From Theobroma cacao (lineage: Eukaryota > Streptophyta > Magnoliopsida > Malvales > Malvaceae), in the NCBI RefSeq assembly GCF_000208745.1, contig NC_030854.1, positions 33,791,817 through 33,855,816 on the forward strand: 64,000 nt of DNA, read 5' to 3'. The notes under the pieces are model-generated. The model worked only from the letters and a program-made list of their open reading frames with translations. It was not told the DNA's origin and made no database searches. Both the position numbers and the translations under genes were made by a program. The first letter of the stretch is position 1, and each line of letters starts with the position of its first letter. Below, piece after piece: positions 36,949 through 49,570 of this stretch.

Positions 36949-39311
36949 TTAAGCTTGAGGTGGGCTTTGATTATCTTCCTCTTCTGGTTTTATAAGCCAA
37001 CGATTCAGACGTTCAGATGCCTTCTTTACCTGCAACAAAATTAGTAAAAATCCAATATCAATTAGTAACTCTGATGATAAGAGTGTGAGGAGTTTTGGGT
37101 ATTTCTAATCTAATTGCTTACCTGCTCATCCCAATCCGTTCTCCACACAATGATAGCAACAATGAACGTTTGTAATGCTACTCCACCAAGCAGCCCAATC
37201 CATAGACCCTGAAAATTAGAAGAAGAAACTCCCAAAATTAGGGGAAAAACAAGTAAAAATACAAGGCACCATCCTCTTCATTTTGTATATATATATATAT
37301 ATTCCTTCTTACCACAACTTCAAGATGTAGCAGGTATCCAAGCACAGCTCCAAGAGGCAATCCTACGGCATAATAACACCCCAAGTTCACAAATGCAACA
37401 ATACTTTGAAAACCAGAACCAATTGCTACACCTGAAACAACAATTCAAGCGTTTAGATATTACAAAGCACGGATTGATTTTGCAGGCAAAACCAATAAAA
37501 TAAATAAATAAAAATAGAATAAAATGAGGCAAGTCTTGCCTGTTAGCACTGTTTGAATGCTGTTGAACAAGATTGAGATGGCAAGAAGAGTCGAGAGGCT
37601 TGACATAACTTCTGCAACTTGTTCATTACTGGTAAACATGTAGGAAATTTGACGCCCAAATACTAAGCACAAAACAAAGAACACCATTCCAATGCAGATT
37701 GATGTACTCATAATTGTTTTTATTGCAAATTTCACTGCCTTGGCATTTCCTCTCCCTAATTCATTCGCAACCCGCACTCTGTAAAGATTCAGGGCAGTGA
37801 AGGAGACAAAAACAAAAATTAAGATGTTGATATATTGAGGAAAAGGAAATCAAATATAAAGGGAAGGGAACAAATATTACATTGATGCACCATACAAGCC
37901 AAGGCAGATCATGAATTCCCATGCATTGACATTTAGGCTGCATTTGAGAAGCTAATTTCTTAGTAAAAGCAGAGTCAATTAATCAGTTTCTGATAGAAAA
38001 CTAACTTACCAGATGGAGAAAGCAGCAATGGCAATGGTCGCATTTTTCATGTATCCAGCCAGCAAGACAAGAATGGCATTGTACCACAACTCTAAGCTGT
38101 CAATCAAAAAATCAATTCAAGAGATTAGAGCACACTGCATGTAACTTTACTTTGAATAGCCTCCTTGGGTGAAAATTTCTATGAGCACTGCTAGAGTAGC
38201 CAATACTTTTGAGCCTCGCTCGTAAATAAATCAAACATCAGTAGCAGGCATTTCTATGTATACTGATCAGACACAATGTAGGACAAAAAAATGTCACGCA
38301 GCTACTTAGCATTTTCAAGTTTCTATTGCACAACAGTTTTATATACTAGCAAGAGTAAGTAATTGCAAGAGTTTTTTTGAGATTTACCATATCATAAAGC
38401 CAGAGGCCAAGGAGAGCTTTACTATAGGCAATAGATCATAGAATGCAGCTTTGGAGAATCCTTTCCATGAATTGGGGCACCAACCTCCAAAGATGAACAC
38501 AAACTCTCCGAAAACCATGGCCCAACTACATATATTCAAGGAACCCATTGCCCCAGCAAGGCCCCAGTTAAGTTTGTAGACAAAGATCCATGACAGCAAC
38601 AAATGAAGAACAAATGCAGCAGCACTTAGACACCCAACAACCAAGTTCTTGAGCTGCGCCTGGAGGTACATTTGGATGGTGAGTCCAAAGACCATGTAAT
38701 AAAGCATGGGAATAAACCATAGAGAAATTGGCCCAGCTGCATCTGCAATCTCGTCTTCCTGCCCAAGTAGTTTGAAAATTGGTGTAGCAAAAAAGAATAC
38801 AGGGAGTAATATCGTCGCGGTAATACCATCAACAATCCATGACCGTTGCAGGTATATTCCCATCATGTGGTACTGCCCTGCTCCAAATGCTTGTCCGCAT
38901 AGAGTTTCAGTTGCACTCGACATGCCAATCTTTCACATTATTTGAACAAAAAAAAAAATTAGAACAATACTTTGTTAGGTTTCATAATCTTACTTGAAAT
39001 AATAACCAACAAAATCTTATGGAAAAAGTGAATGTAGAGTTAATTCATGAGAGCTGGCTTACCAGTATACCATTGATAAACCGTACAAAAACGCTTTGAA
39101 CGAGGGCATAAGTGGCAAGCTCAACTTCCCCAATGTGACCAAGAAACGACTGTGTCACAACAATCATCCCGAAAGAAGTGACCCTAGACAACATACCTGG
39201 GAAAGCAACCCTCCATATTGTCTTTGTTTCAATCCAAACTCTTCTTTTCAGATCAGTCTTGTCTTCTTCTTGTGGCTGTGCAAGAAACCTTTGCTCTAAA
39301 TTGTCATCCAT
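36949..39311 (-). CDS. MATE transporter (DETOXIFICATION family), M3, 486 aa
   Basis: Exons: 39311-39063, 38929-38388, 38096-38010, 37937-37881, 37778-37540, 37431-37313, 37208-37122 and 37029-36949; 486 codons plus stop. Exon 2 begins with ATT ([19 protein letters not shown]) instead of the TTG of M1/M2. Helix-7 [14 protein letters not shown] (Glu about 266) is intact. Residues after exon 4 read [15 protein letters not shown], with Ala for the Ser of M1/M2/M5. Intron 5 starts with GC (ACAG then GCAAGA). A leader intron of about 112 bp is likely (donor 39427, acceptor 39316), leaving only AGCC before the ATG. The sister copy is M4: same N-terminal type (MD-NL), same exon-1 length of 249 nt. 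The substrate cannot be read from sequence. Confidence 0.93.
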
Positions 39312-41510
39312 GGCTCTGCAAAATGAGAGTAGAATGAGAAATTTAATTTCAAGGCCTGACTGAACTTTTCCAGTTGCCTTAAGTCATCAACTTGCCTGAT
39401 ATGAAGAGGGGAGTCAAATAGATTTACCTGTCTACTCTGTGCCCCAAGTTCAGCACAAGCAGACCTAGCAATCTAGGACTTCCCTGAGAGACTCGGAAAT
39501 GCTTTGGCTGTAAATTGTGCCACAATGAAACAAGCCTCTACAATTGGAAAAATGCTTAATTTGTTATCTTTATATACAGAATTATTTTTGAACGATTGAC
39601 TGGGGAGTAGAGAGAAAAGGAAGCTAAAAAGGTGAGAAGCTGACGGGTAGTTTAGTTAGTTGGTTCTATGAATGTTTCCCTCGAGAGGAATTTCATATTT
39701 TCTAGAAATGATGAATGCTCAATATTTAATAAGGGACTACGTTGGAGAAGTAATGACCATGCATTAGAATTTTAAATTTTATGCTCACCAACCTGTAATT
39801 TAAAATTTAGAAATATCTTGTACCTAATAAAATACGAAACAAAAGTGAACCTACCAAATTAAGTGCATAACATTTAATAGTGGAAATAATGCTTGGTAAA
39901 ATTAATACAACTTAATTTTGCTTATAATTTTATACAAGACATAACAAAGTGGGCAATAAAAAAAAGTGAATTAACTCGACTTAGTTTAATTGTTTTTTTT
40001 TTTTTTGAAGAGTTGTTATGAAGCAAAGTGAAGGGAAAAAAATAATTTCATATTACTTAAAAATGGACAAGTTATTAAAATGTAACCCTTATCATAGTTC
40101 AATCAATTAATATAGTAATAGAATTGTGTATTTTGTTATATAAAGAAGTTATATGTTTTATTTATAATTCTTTCAAACCTATAATTTGAATTTATGCCAA
40201 AAATGTAACTGTTTTTACTTTTAAAAGTAAATTTTTAATTCAAATGTGTTTTTACTAAAAAATATCATCTTTTGCACGGATGATGGAGATTTTAAACTCT
40301 GTAACTAGATTTAAAATATTGACACATACCTTATTAAAATATATTTATAAAATTAATTGATTGATTATTAAATTAGTATATAATAATAATTAATTAACAC
40401 CACTTTAAAAATGTATCATCCAATTGTAGACAAGTGTCATCAGCCAATTCTATACAAGTGTCATCAGCCAATTCTATACAAGTGTATTACGTATAGGACA
40501 TTCTTTTTGTCTATGATGTAGACGGCGGAAGTGCTTCACATCACAGGACACAATCCGAAAAGCGAAAGGAAAGTAACTGGTAAAAGTAGATTAAAAGTGA
40601 AGAGCACCAACCAATATTCAACCAATATTTAGCTGGTAGGTGGAGCTAACTGGTAAGAATAGGAGTTGACGTTTATTTTTCAATTCTTTTTTTCTTGTCA
40701 TGGTCGGATTAGTTGCGTGCATTTATAGCTTTGGATACAACATTTTTGATGCGAATTAAAAAGCGATTACTGTAAAACGATTTGACGGCTGTGAATTAAA
40801 TGTAAATTGAATGCTTTGGCTTGGATTACCTTGAAAACGACAAATGTTGTTATGAATAAAGGACATCAGCTCCATTGCAGTACAATTCAAATCTCATGTC
40901 TAAACTAAATGTTTTTTCCATTACCATCATCACATTTTCACCCCTTTCATCATATTAATATTCAGAAAGCTTGAGTCGTATTTATTTAAAAAACTCTGAA
41001 TAAACTTTTATTTTTCAATTGTCTTCAATTCTATTCACTTCTTTTTATTTGGATCAAAATAGATATTTATCATTAATGACAAATTAACTATCATTAATTA
41101 AAATAATATTTGTTATTTATTTTTTCATGACATTAGTATAGAAGTGAAAATATTGTGTGATCATATAAACATGCCAAATCTATATGTCACGTCATTATAC
41201 ATTATAATTTGTCAATATATCATGATAGTATCACGTGATATAAAATAATAAAAATTTAATTAAATATAATAAAAAATATTTATTTAATTTTTTTTTGATA
41301 ATTTAATAACTTTTTTTAGATGTTGTGCTAATTATGAGTTTTTTTTTAATATTTTCTTGAAAGGAAAAAAGGAGGCAGAAAATATGGGGAAAATATGGCT
41401 AAAATCTATTTTATTTGTTTAATCGAAAAGCAATAAGAAATGTAAGAAAAATAAAGGTAGCCAAAATTTTTCTTCATCAACCTACTACAATTAACTACTG
41501 TTCATTTAAT
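39312..41510. other. M3 leader/promoter side and M3-M4 spacer
   Basis: No gene is seen. It contains the M3 leader (to about 39430), a 24-bp minisatellite at 40416-40484 and AT-rich sequence at about 41000-41320 similar to 49.1-49.6 kb. Most of the rest is featureless AT-rich DNA. Confidence 0.5.
40416..40484. repeat. 24-bp minisatellite, about 2.9 units
   Basis: Units of TCATCAGCCAATTCTATACAAGTG: two identical full copies (40437-40460, 40461-40484) preceded by a 21-bp variant copy at 40416-40436. Confidence 0.9.
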
Positions 41511-44032
41511 TTAAACTAGATACGGGCCTCGATTATCTTCTGCTTCCGGTTTTAAAAGCCATCGATTGAGACGTACATATGCTCTCCTTACCTGCAATAA
41601 AATCATTTAAATTTAACTCCAAAGGATAAAGTTACAGTTAAAAGTATAGATGAACATCCTAAATTTGAGCTATTCTATTCCCTTGTATTGGAAAAAAGGA
41701 AAAAAAATATATTTCTGTTTTATGAGTTTTTTTTTTTTTGGTTAATTTGGTTACCTGCTCTTCCCAATCCGTTCTCCACACAATGACAGATAGAATGACG
41801 GTTTGTAACACCACCCCACTAAGCAATCCAACCCATAGACCCTACAATAGGAAAGAATTTAATTATGAGACTCAAATATAATATTATCAAGGATTAATTA
41901 AATTATGATTATAATGTAATCTCATCAAATATGAATGAAAATATTCCTTCTTACCCTAACTTCAAAATCTAGCACATAACCAAGCACAACTCCAACTGGT
42001 ATCCCTACTGCATAATAACATCCCAAGTTCACAATTGCAACAGTACTTTGCATACCAGCACCTGTGGCTACACCTGAAACATCATTTATAGATGTGTATT
42101 AATCTTTTTTTTTAAAAAAAATTACATGAATACATGCTAATTAATCTTAATTCTTTCACTGGCAGAGGAGTTCTAAAGAGAAATTAAGAAAAAAAGGAAA
42201 AATTACCTGATAATACTGGCTGAACACTATTGAGCAAGATTGAGAAGGCAAGAAGGGTTGAGAGGCTTGATACAGCTTTTGCAACTTCCTCATTGGTAGT
42301 AAACAAGTATGAAAGTCGATGCCCGAATACTAAACACAGAATCCAGAAGAACACCCCAAATGATATTGAAGTACCAAGAATGGTTTTTATGGAAAATTTC
42401 ACTGCCTTTGCATTTCCTCTCCCCAGTTCATTCGCAACACGAACACTGTAGAAAGTCAGGCATTAGAAAGAGGAAAGAAAATTGAATGTTGATATATATT
42501 GAGAAAAGGAAACTAGCTAGAAATGTTATGGATCATATAGAACATTACATTGAAGCACCCAGGAAGCCAAGGCAGATCATGAATTCCCATGCATTCATAT
42601 TGATGCTGCAGCAATGAATTAGTTTTAGATTAAGCAGCTTTCTTAGTAAATTGGAACACAAAAACTGAGTAAATTACTATCTCTGTTAGAAAACTTACCA
42701 GATGGAGAAGGCATCAATGGAAATGGTTGCATTTTTCATGTATCCAGCCAACAAGACGAGAATGGCATTGTACCACAGCTCTAAGCTGTTAATTACAAAT
42801 CAACTTAAAAGATTAGAGTACTGCATGTAACTTTACTTCCAACAGGATCAGTAATTTTAGAATCAATTCATGCATTTATCCCAAAAAAATTGTTAAAGAT
42901 TTTTATGCATTGAAATCCTAAGTGCTTTGAGTAGCCTTCAACAGTCTAAACACTACTGACTCTAATGCTTTGAATCATATTCAGTAAGGTAATTAGTGAC
43001 ATTCCTACTGATGCCAACTTATGTACTAAGACTCCATTTCATATATACTTTGTTTTTTGACATTCTTACCTTTTGAAAAGTAGCAGAAAAATAGACATTT
43101 ATAAGCCAGAAAGTGAAATTACCAAATCATGAGGCCCGAGGCTACTGAGAGCTTTACTACTGGCATCAGATCATAGAAGGCAGCTTTAGTGAACCCTTTC
43201 CATGTATGAGGGCACCAACCTCCGAAGATGTAGACAAATTCGCCGATGACCATTGCCCAACTCGATATATTCAAGGCTCCCATTGCCCCAGAGACTCCCC
43301 AGTTAAGTTTGTAAACCATAAGCCAAGACAGTAGTAAATGAAGTAGGAATGAGGCGGTACTTAGCCACCCCACAACCAAGTTCTTGAGCTGTGCTTGGAG
43401 GTACATTTGGATGGTAAGGCTAAATACCATATTGTAAAGCATGGGAATGAACCATAGGGAGATTGTGCCAGCTGCTTTTGCAATCTGCTCCTCCTGCCCA
43501 AGTAGTCTTAAGAGCGGTGTAGCTAAAAGAAAGAGAGGGACTAATATCGTCGCGGTGGCACCATCAACAATCCATGATCGTTGCAGGTATATTCCCATCA
43601 TATGGTAGTGTTCTGCCCCGAATGCTTGCCCACAAAGTGTTTCAGTCGCACTCGACATGCCAATCTTAATTTCCCATTACATGAGACAGATTAATAGAAT
43701 TTGGTTAGGTATCAAATAATTGTGATAATACGCAAAGCAATCCAAAATTTTTAAGTGTGAATCTAAAGAAGAGATCAGCTTACCAACACTCCATTCACAA
43801 ATCGTACAAGAATGCTTTGAATGAGGGCGTAAGTGGCTAGCTCAACCTCGCCAATGTGACCGAGAAACGACTGTGTCACAATCACCATTCCAAAAGCAGT
43901 GACCCTTGCCAACATTGAGGGGAAAGCAATCCTCCATATGATCTTTGATTCAATCCAAACCCTTGTTTTCAGACCAGCACTCCTTCCTTCATCTTGCTTT
44001 GCAAGAAACCATTCTCCCAAATTGTTATCCAT
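41511..44032 (-). CDS. MATE transporter (DETOXIFICATION family), M4, 486 aa
   Basis: Exons: 44032-43784, 43664-43123, 42785-42699, 42605-42549, 42445-42207, 42073-41955, 41841-41755 and 41591-41511; 486 codons plus stop. [19 protein letters not shown], helix-7 [14 protein letters not shown] (Glu about 266) and [15 protein letters not shown] are intact. The start at 44032 was taken over an in-frame upstream ATG at 44065 because it matches the MD-NL start of M3 and because TTTTGCAG just upstream is a likely leader-intron acceptor that leaves AGACT before the ATG. Unlike M3, intron 5 starts with GT (TCAG then GTAATT). The C-terminal tail differs from M3 (ends GPYLV). A proton-coupled organic-compound exporter by family. 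Confidence 0.93.
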
Positions 44033-47000
44033 AGTCTCTGCAAAATTATGGCATGGCATGAACAAAATGAGACGATTTGGCTAACACCCAGATTCATCAA
44101 GTACTGCTTGGTTTTAAAATAAGTTGGGGATCACTCTATTGAATTGATTGCCACCCTGTTCTGCCCTTTGGTGGCCCATAAAGTTCACTACTGTAAAAAG
44201 CAGACCTCCAAAAACTCCTTTCAGGACAAAAATGATAGCCAAAATCTAGAAAAGAAGTTGGATGATTACTTGAAGCTGACTTTGGTCTTAGGAATGATGA
44301 AATGTCAGCATTTGATGGACTAGATGGAGGAAATTGACAAGTATTTACTAGTAATATAAAGTGCACAGTACGAATTTAAGATAATTATTTCATTAATTAA
44401 GGCTTTAATATGATTTTCCTATTTATTATTTATTTTTAGTTTCTGTCAGTATGTAACAAATAGTTTATTTCAATACAAAAATAAACTGGATATGTTTGAA
44501 AAAAAATGAAAATTTTAACTTATATATATATAAAGAACATAACCGATGAGTTTGTACGTGTGAAGCTGTCTTGTATAATGTAATGCAACATTTTAATCAC
44601 TTATTACTAAGTAATATCAACTTATTTTTTATTATTCAATTTTGCTTAATAATTTAAAAAAAAACAATAAATGATACTAAGTAATACAAGTTCAATTGAA
44701 TACAAACCTTGAAAAAAACAAAAGCATCCAATGATTAAAGCAAGTCTTTTTCCTTCACGTGTAGTAGATCAGCTATCATTTATCGGACCTTTTAAATATT
44801 CGATCAGAAGTATTTTATTGGATGCATTCAGAAAATAAGGGGGAAAGCAAATAATGGAACAAGAATCTGAGGATTGATAGTACAAAAACGAGAAAAAGGA
44901 GGATATCATGGGACAAAACATGAAAATGATGCTTGAACTGATAGTTAATAATTTTGAGTTTTTGACTCTAATTTTTTTTTTATATATGTGATTGTAATAT
45001 TTTATTAATAATAGTTAGTAAATCGTTAATTGTAAAAATATTTTAATTCAAAATGAATAAAAAAATTTATGAATGTAATAAAAATAAAATTTTATTTAAA
45101 ATTTTTAAATAATTTTAAAAAATTTTAAAATGTTATATTAAAATTTTAAAAACATGTGATATACATGAATTTGAAGTCATTTGCAAAACAAAAACACTCG
45201 AATTGTGTATTTAAAGAATAATAATCCTGCTTCCAAAAAAAAAAAGAACAATTATCCAAAATATTAAGGAAAGGTGTTTGACTTTTATACTTTGGCAAAA
45301 AGCATATTTCATAATTGTTGATAAGCACATGCTTTAAGACAAATCTCCTGAGAAGGTTGAAGCACATTTGGTCATGGATGACAACATGCTCTTCTTTGGT
45401 TGGTAGCTGGCGACATCAGATCGTTGTGTTTTACAGTTGTATCAGAAATTATTTGCACATTTTTGTACCCCAACTCATTATTTCTCAATTGAATTGTTGT
45501 TCTTGTTTTCCATAAAGAAAATATTTTCAGAAAAGGGAAAAAAATAGAAATAAATTTTCCTTTTTAAATCAATGAAAGGAAAATGGAAAGAAAGAAAAAC
45601 TTATAGCGGCATTAACGTAATAAGCCAAAGATGATGTTTACAGTGTTCATTTCCTGGTCCCTTTGTTGCTGACGAGGGTAGGATTAGGATGAGTCTCTAA
45701 GCCAGTTTTTGGCAAAAAGATGTTGTTCTGGAAGCTCTAGTAACTCTGTCCAGACATGGTTAATGTTCTAGAAATGGTTCTAAAGACTGGCAGTGACATC
45801 CTGGAGGAGACCATGGCAATCAATGAAAATAGATACGTTTTTCAAAGAAAATAAAAATTAAGGGGTCCCACATTCTGTTACCAATGCTAGCCGACCAGAC
45901 CAAAGGAATCCAAGTGGATTTATACAAAGTGAAAACATACTAGTATTCCCCTTTTCTTTTTCTTCCCTCCTCCGTCCCTCTATCAAATTTATTTCCCTCC
46001 TATATTGTATTCTAAGAACAAATGCATGCAGTAATTCTAGTAGTGCAGTGCCATGTAGAAAGAACTAATGGCCAATAAAATTGAATAGGGGACAGTAGTT
46101 AAAATTTTAAAATTCTAATTTAAGCTCCTTGAGAGAATATCATCATTGTATTGTGTATCCCCACCAAAAATAAAACCATATATATATATATGTACGTACA
46201 TACGTGTGTGATCAAAACAAAAAAATAGAAGTGTATGTATAGTTGTGGTCAATGTAAGAGAAAACGAGAACTCATTTTATTTTATTTCTATTATTAATTT
46301 GATCGTCCCGTGAATCAACATGTTAGCCCCTTTTTTCTTCAAAATCATCAATAGTTTGTAAAAGTAGGATTGGACCTAAGATTTCTTGTAATATTTTTGC
46401 CGATTCTTATTAAATCAAACCTGCACCCCCCAGCAGTTCTAAAGCTACTAATTATAAGGAAAAAGAAAAAGGTCAATCCAATCAAGAGAGAAAAGAAGGT
46501 TGGGAGAAAGATGGAGGATGATGACAGTATTAGCTGATCAAGTTTCTTCTTCTTTTTTTCTTGTATAAAGAAAGGACCGCCAGACTCCACCCAAAGATTT
46601 AAACTCAAGCATCGATCCTCCCAGCGGTATCAGTTAAAAGTGAGGGATTTGCTGATCGAATTTTGATTTCAAAGTTTGATCTTGATTCGAAAATGAATCG
46701 TGCAGTGGAACAAAAATGATGTTTGGGCAACATGACTAGAGTGATCATAGCTAGAGAGATCGAAAACTTACAGGAAAAACCGATAGCCTCTAGAGCTTTC
46801 AGAACTAGCTGGAAGTAGACTCCAGGGGTCGAGAATTTGCCGCAGCCTGGAACTCCAAACAGAGAGAGATGGAAACGAAGAGTAGCACTACTGGTTCATG
46901 TGCTAGACAAGAGAAAGTTTGATGAAGTTGGACCAAAAAAATAAAACAAAGGATGGTTCAAACTTGAAGCTTATCAAGTAGGCAGGGGGCAAGAACTTAT

Positions 47001-47636
47001 TAAATGAGAAAAACCTGAAGTACTTGGTGGTGGTTTTCCTGCCTTAAATATCAATCCTATTTAAGAAAAAAATACTACTAATAAGTTAATAAATCGCCTG
47101 ATTCAATACAATTGGCTAAAATACTATATAAAGATTGGTCAGCAGGATCGGACCAGGATGAGGATCAGAGACAACAGTGAATTGTTCTTTCATATCTTTT
47201 TGCTCCTTGCTTTATTTATTATAATTTATACGCATTTTAAGTATTTTTTTTCTTTTTCTTTTTTTTGGGGTAAAGCCCTTTCTCATTTTTGACAGTTTGA
47301 TTAGATTAAACAATCACAATCAATCTTCTCAGATCCATCTATTCATCCCAACTACTTAACCTTACATATTCATAAACTCAAGTAATAGAGATATAAATAT
47401 AAGAGATTATAAATGTGTTAAATAACCCATATTTAAAAATGAAAATAATATATTGGGTCTGAACGATGGGGACAAATTCAATAAAATGAACAGATATATT
47501 AATCATTCTCACTATTTTCTGAAGTAAAATTCCAATTATATGATTAATTTATATTTATTTCAAATTTCTATATTAATTAGTAAGAAATCAATTCTTATGT
47601 GTAGACAAAATTTATCAGGTCTGGTTCTTTTTAGTA

Positions 47637-47677
<41 letters not shown>

Positions 47678-47885
47678 ACTAGAGCCAGATCCATGCATCC
47701 TATTTCATGCGATAGGTAAACAAAAAAATTGAATAAGAACAGCCAAAAGTTAACCATTGACTCAACTGAATCTAATAATAGTAAAATTTATCATATTAAA
47801 TTAAGCAGACTTATGATAAGAAACAGAGTACCTTCAATATATTTTGTTTATTTAATACAGAACTATACCTAACTCCATGGTAATA

Positions 47886-47932
<47 letters not shown>
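44033..47932. other. M4 promoter side and AT-rich intergenic DNA
   Basis: No gene is supported. Short open frames on both strands have no recognisable domains. Holds the M4 leader near 44040, AT-rich repeat-like sequence at about 44940-45140, an (AT)n/(GTAC)n stretch near 46165-46190 and (AT)n at 47641-47670. Confidence 0.5.
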
Positions 47933-48711
47933 NNNNNNNNNNNNNNNNNNNNNNNNNNNNNNNNNNNNNNNNNNNNNNNNNNNNNNNNNNNNNNNNNNNN
48001 NNNNNNNNNNNNNNNNNNNNNNNNNNNNNNNNNNNNNNNNNNNNNNNNNNNNNNNNNNNNNNNNNNNNNNNNNNNNNNNNNNNNNNNNNNNNNNNNNNNN
48101 NNNNNNNNNNNNNNNNNNNNNNNNNNNNNNNNNNNNNNNNNNNNNNNNNNNNNNNNNNNNNNNNNNNNNNNNNNNNNNNNNNNNNNNNNNNNNNNNNNNN
48201 NNNNNNNNNNNNNNNNNNNNNNNNNNNNNNNNNNNNNNNNNNNNNNNNNNNNNNNNNNNNNNNNNNNNNNNNNNNNNNNNNNNNNNNNNNNNNNNNNNNN
48301 NNNNNNNNNNNNNNNNNNNNNNNNNNNNNNNNNNNNNNNNNNNNNNNNNNNNNNNNNNNNNNNNNNNNNNNNNNNNNNNNNNNNNNNNNNNNNNNNNNNN
48401 NNNNNNNNNNNNNNNNNNNNNNNNNNNNNNNNNNNNNNNNNNNNNNNNNNNNNNNNNNNNNNNNNNNNNNNNNNNNNNNNNNNNNNNNNNNNNNNNNNNN
48501 NNNNNNNNNNNNNNNNNNNNNNNNNNNNNNNNNNNNNNNNNNNNNNNNNNNNNNNNNNNNNNNNNNNNNNNNNNNNNNNNNNNNNNNNNNNNNNNNNNNN
48601 NNNNNNNNNNNNNNNNNNNNNNNNNNNNNNNNNNNNNNNNNNNNNNNNNNNNNNNNNNNNNNNNNNNNNNNNNNNNNNNNNNNNNNNNNNNNNNNNNNNN
48701 NNNNNNNNNNN

Positions 48712-48752
<41 letters not shown>
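47880..48752. repeat. (AT)n microsatellite enclosing a 779-N gap
   Basis: (AT)n runs into the gap from both sides; N occupies 47933-48711. What the gap holds cannot be known. It lies between M4 and M5. Confidence 0.9.
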
Positions 48753-48755
<3 letters not shown>

Positions 48756-49079
48756 AAATGGGACATCCAGGAATTAGATCAAACTTGAAACTTGGTGTTA
48801 GATATTCTGAATTCTGACCCTACACGAGACAAGAATACCCCTCATCACATGATACATCTAAAAAAACGGTTCAATAAAAAATGTGAACATGCCTTCTTTT
48901 TAGCACCACTCGTGAGCAGAAACTGAGAAGCCGGTGTCACATTTATTTTCTTTTCCTCTCTCGTCCTTGTCGACAGAAAAAGGATTTGATTTCTATTATT
49001 GGGGGGGACCAGAGGTGGGCTTGCAATAAACAGTCAAGGAATGAAGAGAAAATATGTAAAATCATGCCAGCTTTACGAA

Positions 49080-49570
49080 AAATAGGTTTTTTTTTTATTG
49101 TTACAAAACATAATTTGGGAATTTTAAATTATAAAATATAGTGAAATGCTTTAAAAAGTTACGAATTTATTTAAGAAAATTTAAATAAATTTTTATTATT
49201 TTATTTCGTTCAATCAAATCGATATATTTTTATTTTAAATCAAATAAGTTTTTATTATTAATGATTGACTGTCATTAATCAAAACAGTACTTATTATTTT
49301 TATATTCATTTATAGAGAACATAAGATGAGATAAAAAATAAAAAAATTACATGATCATACTTTTTATATCATATCAATATATCATGTCACTATGCATAAT
49401 AAACTCAAGCTAGTTATTCAATTCAAATTATAGAAAGAAACTCTTGGTCATAATTAAATTTAACATTATAGAGAAAAATAGAACTTTATAAAAACCAATA
49501 TAATAATTTGTCTCATCAAAAAATAAAAAAATAATTTATTTAAAATTTTTTAAATAATTCAAGAGGTGTT
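49080..49570. repeat. AT-rich dispersed repeat (also near 41.0-41.3 and 4.0-4.4 kb)
   Basis: Shared phrases in the same order are a TTTTTATTATTAATGA-like word, a TGTCATTAAT or TATCATTAAT word, then a TATCATG-CAC word and a final AAATAATTTATTTAAA-like tract. All are AT-rich, so part of the similarity may be composition. Confidence 0.35.

Noticed and set aside
44030..44065. Upstream in-frame ATG of M4 (and 30116 for M2) as the true start
   Set aside because: Both would read through likely leader-intron acceptors and add N-termini absent from sister copies.
47852..48766. 304-codon open frame
   Set aside because: Almost entirely N and (AT)n.
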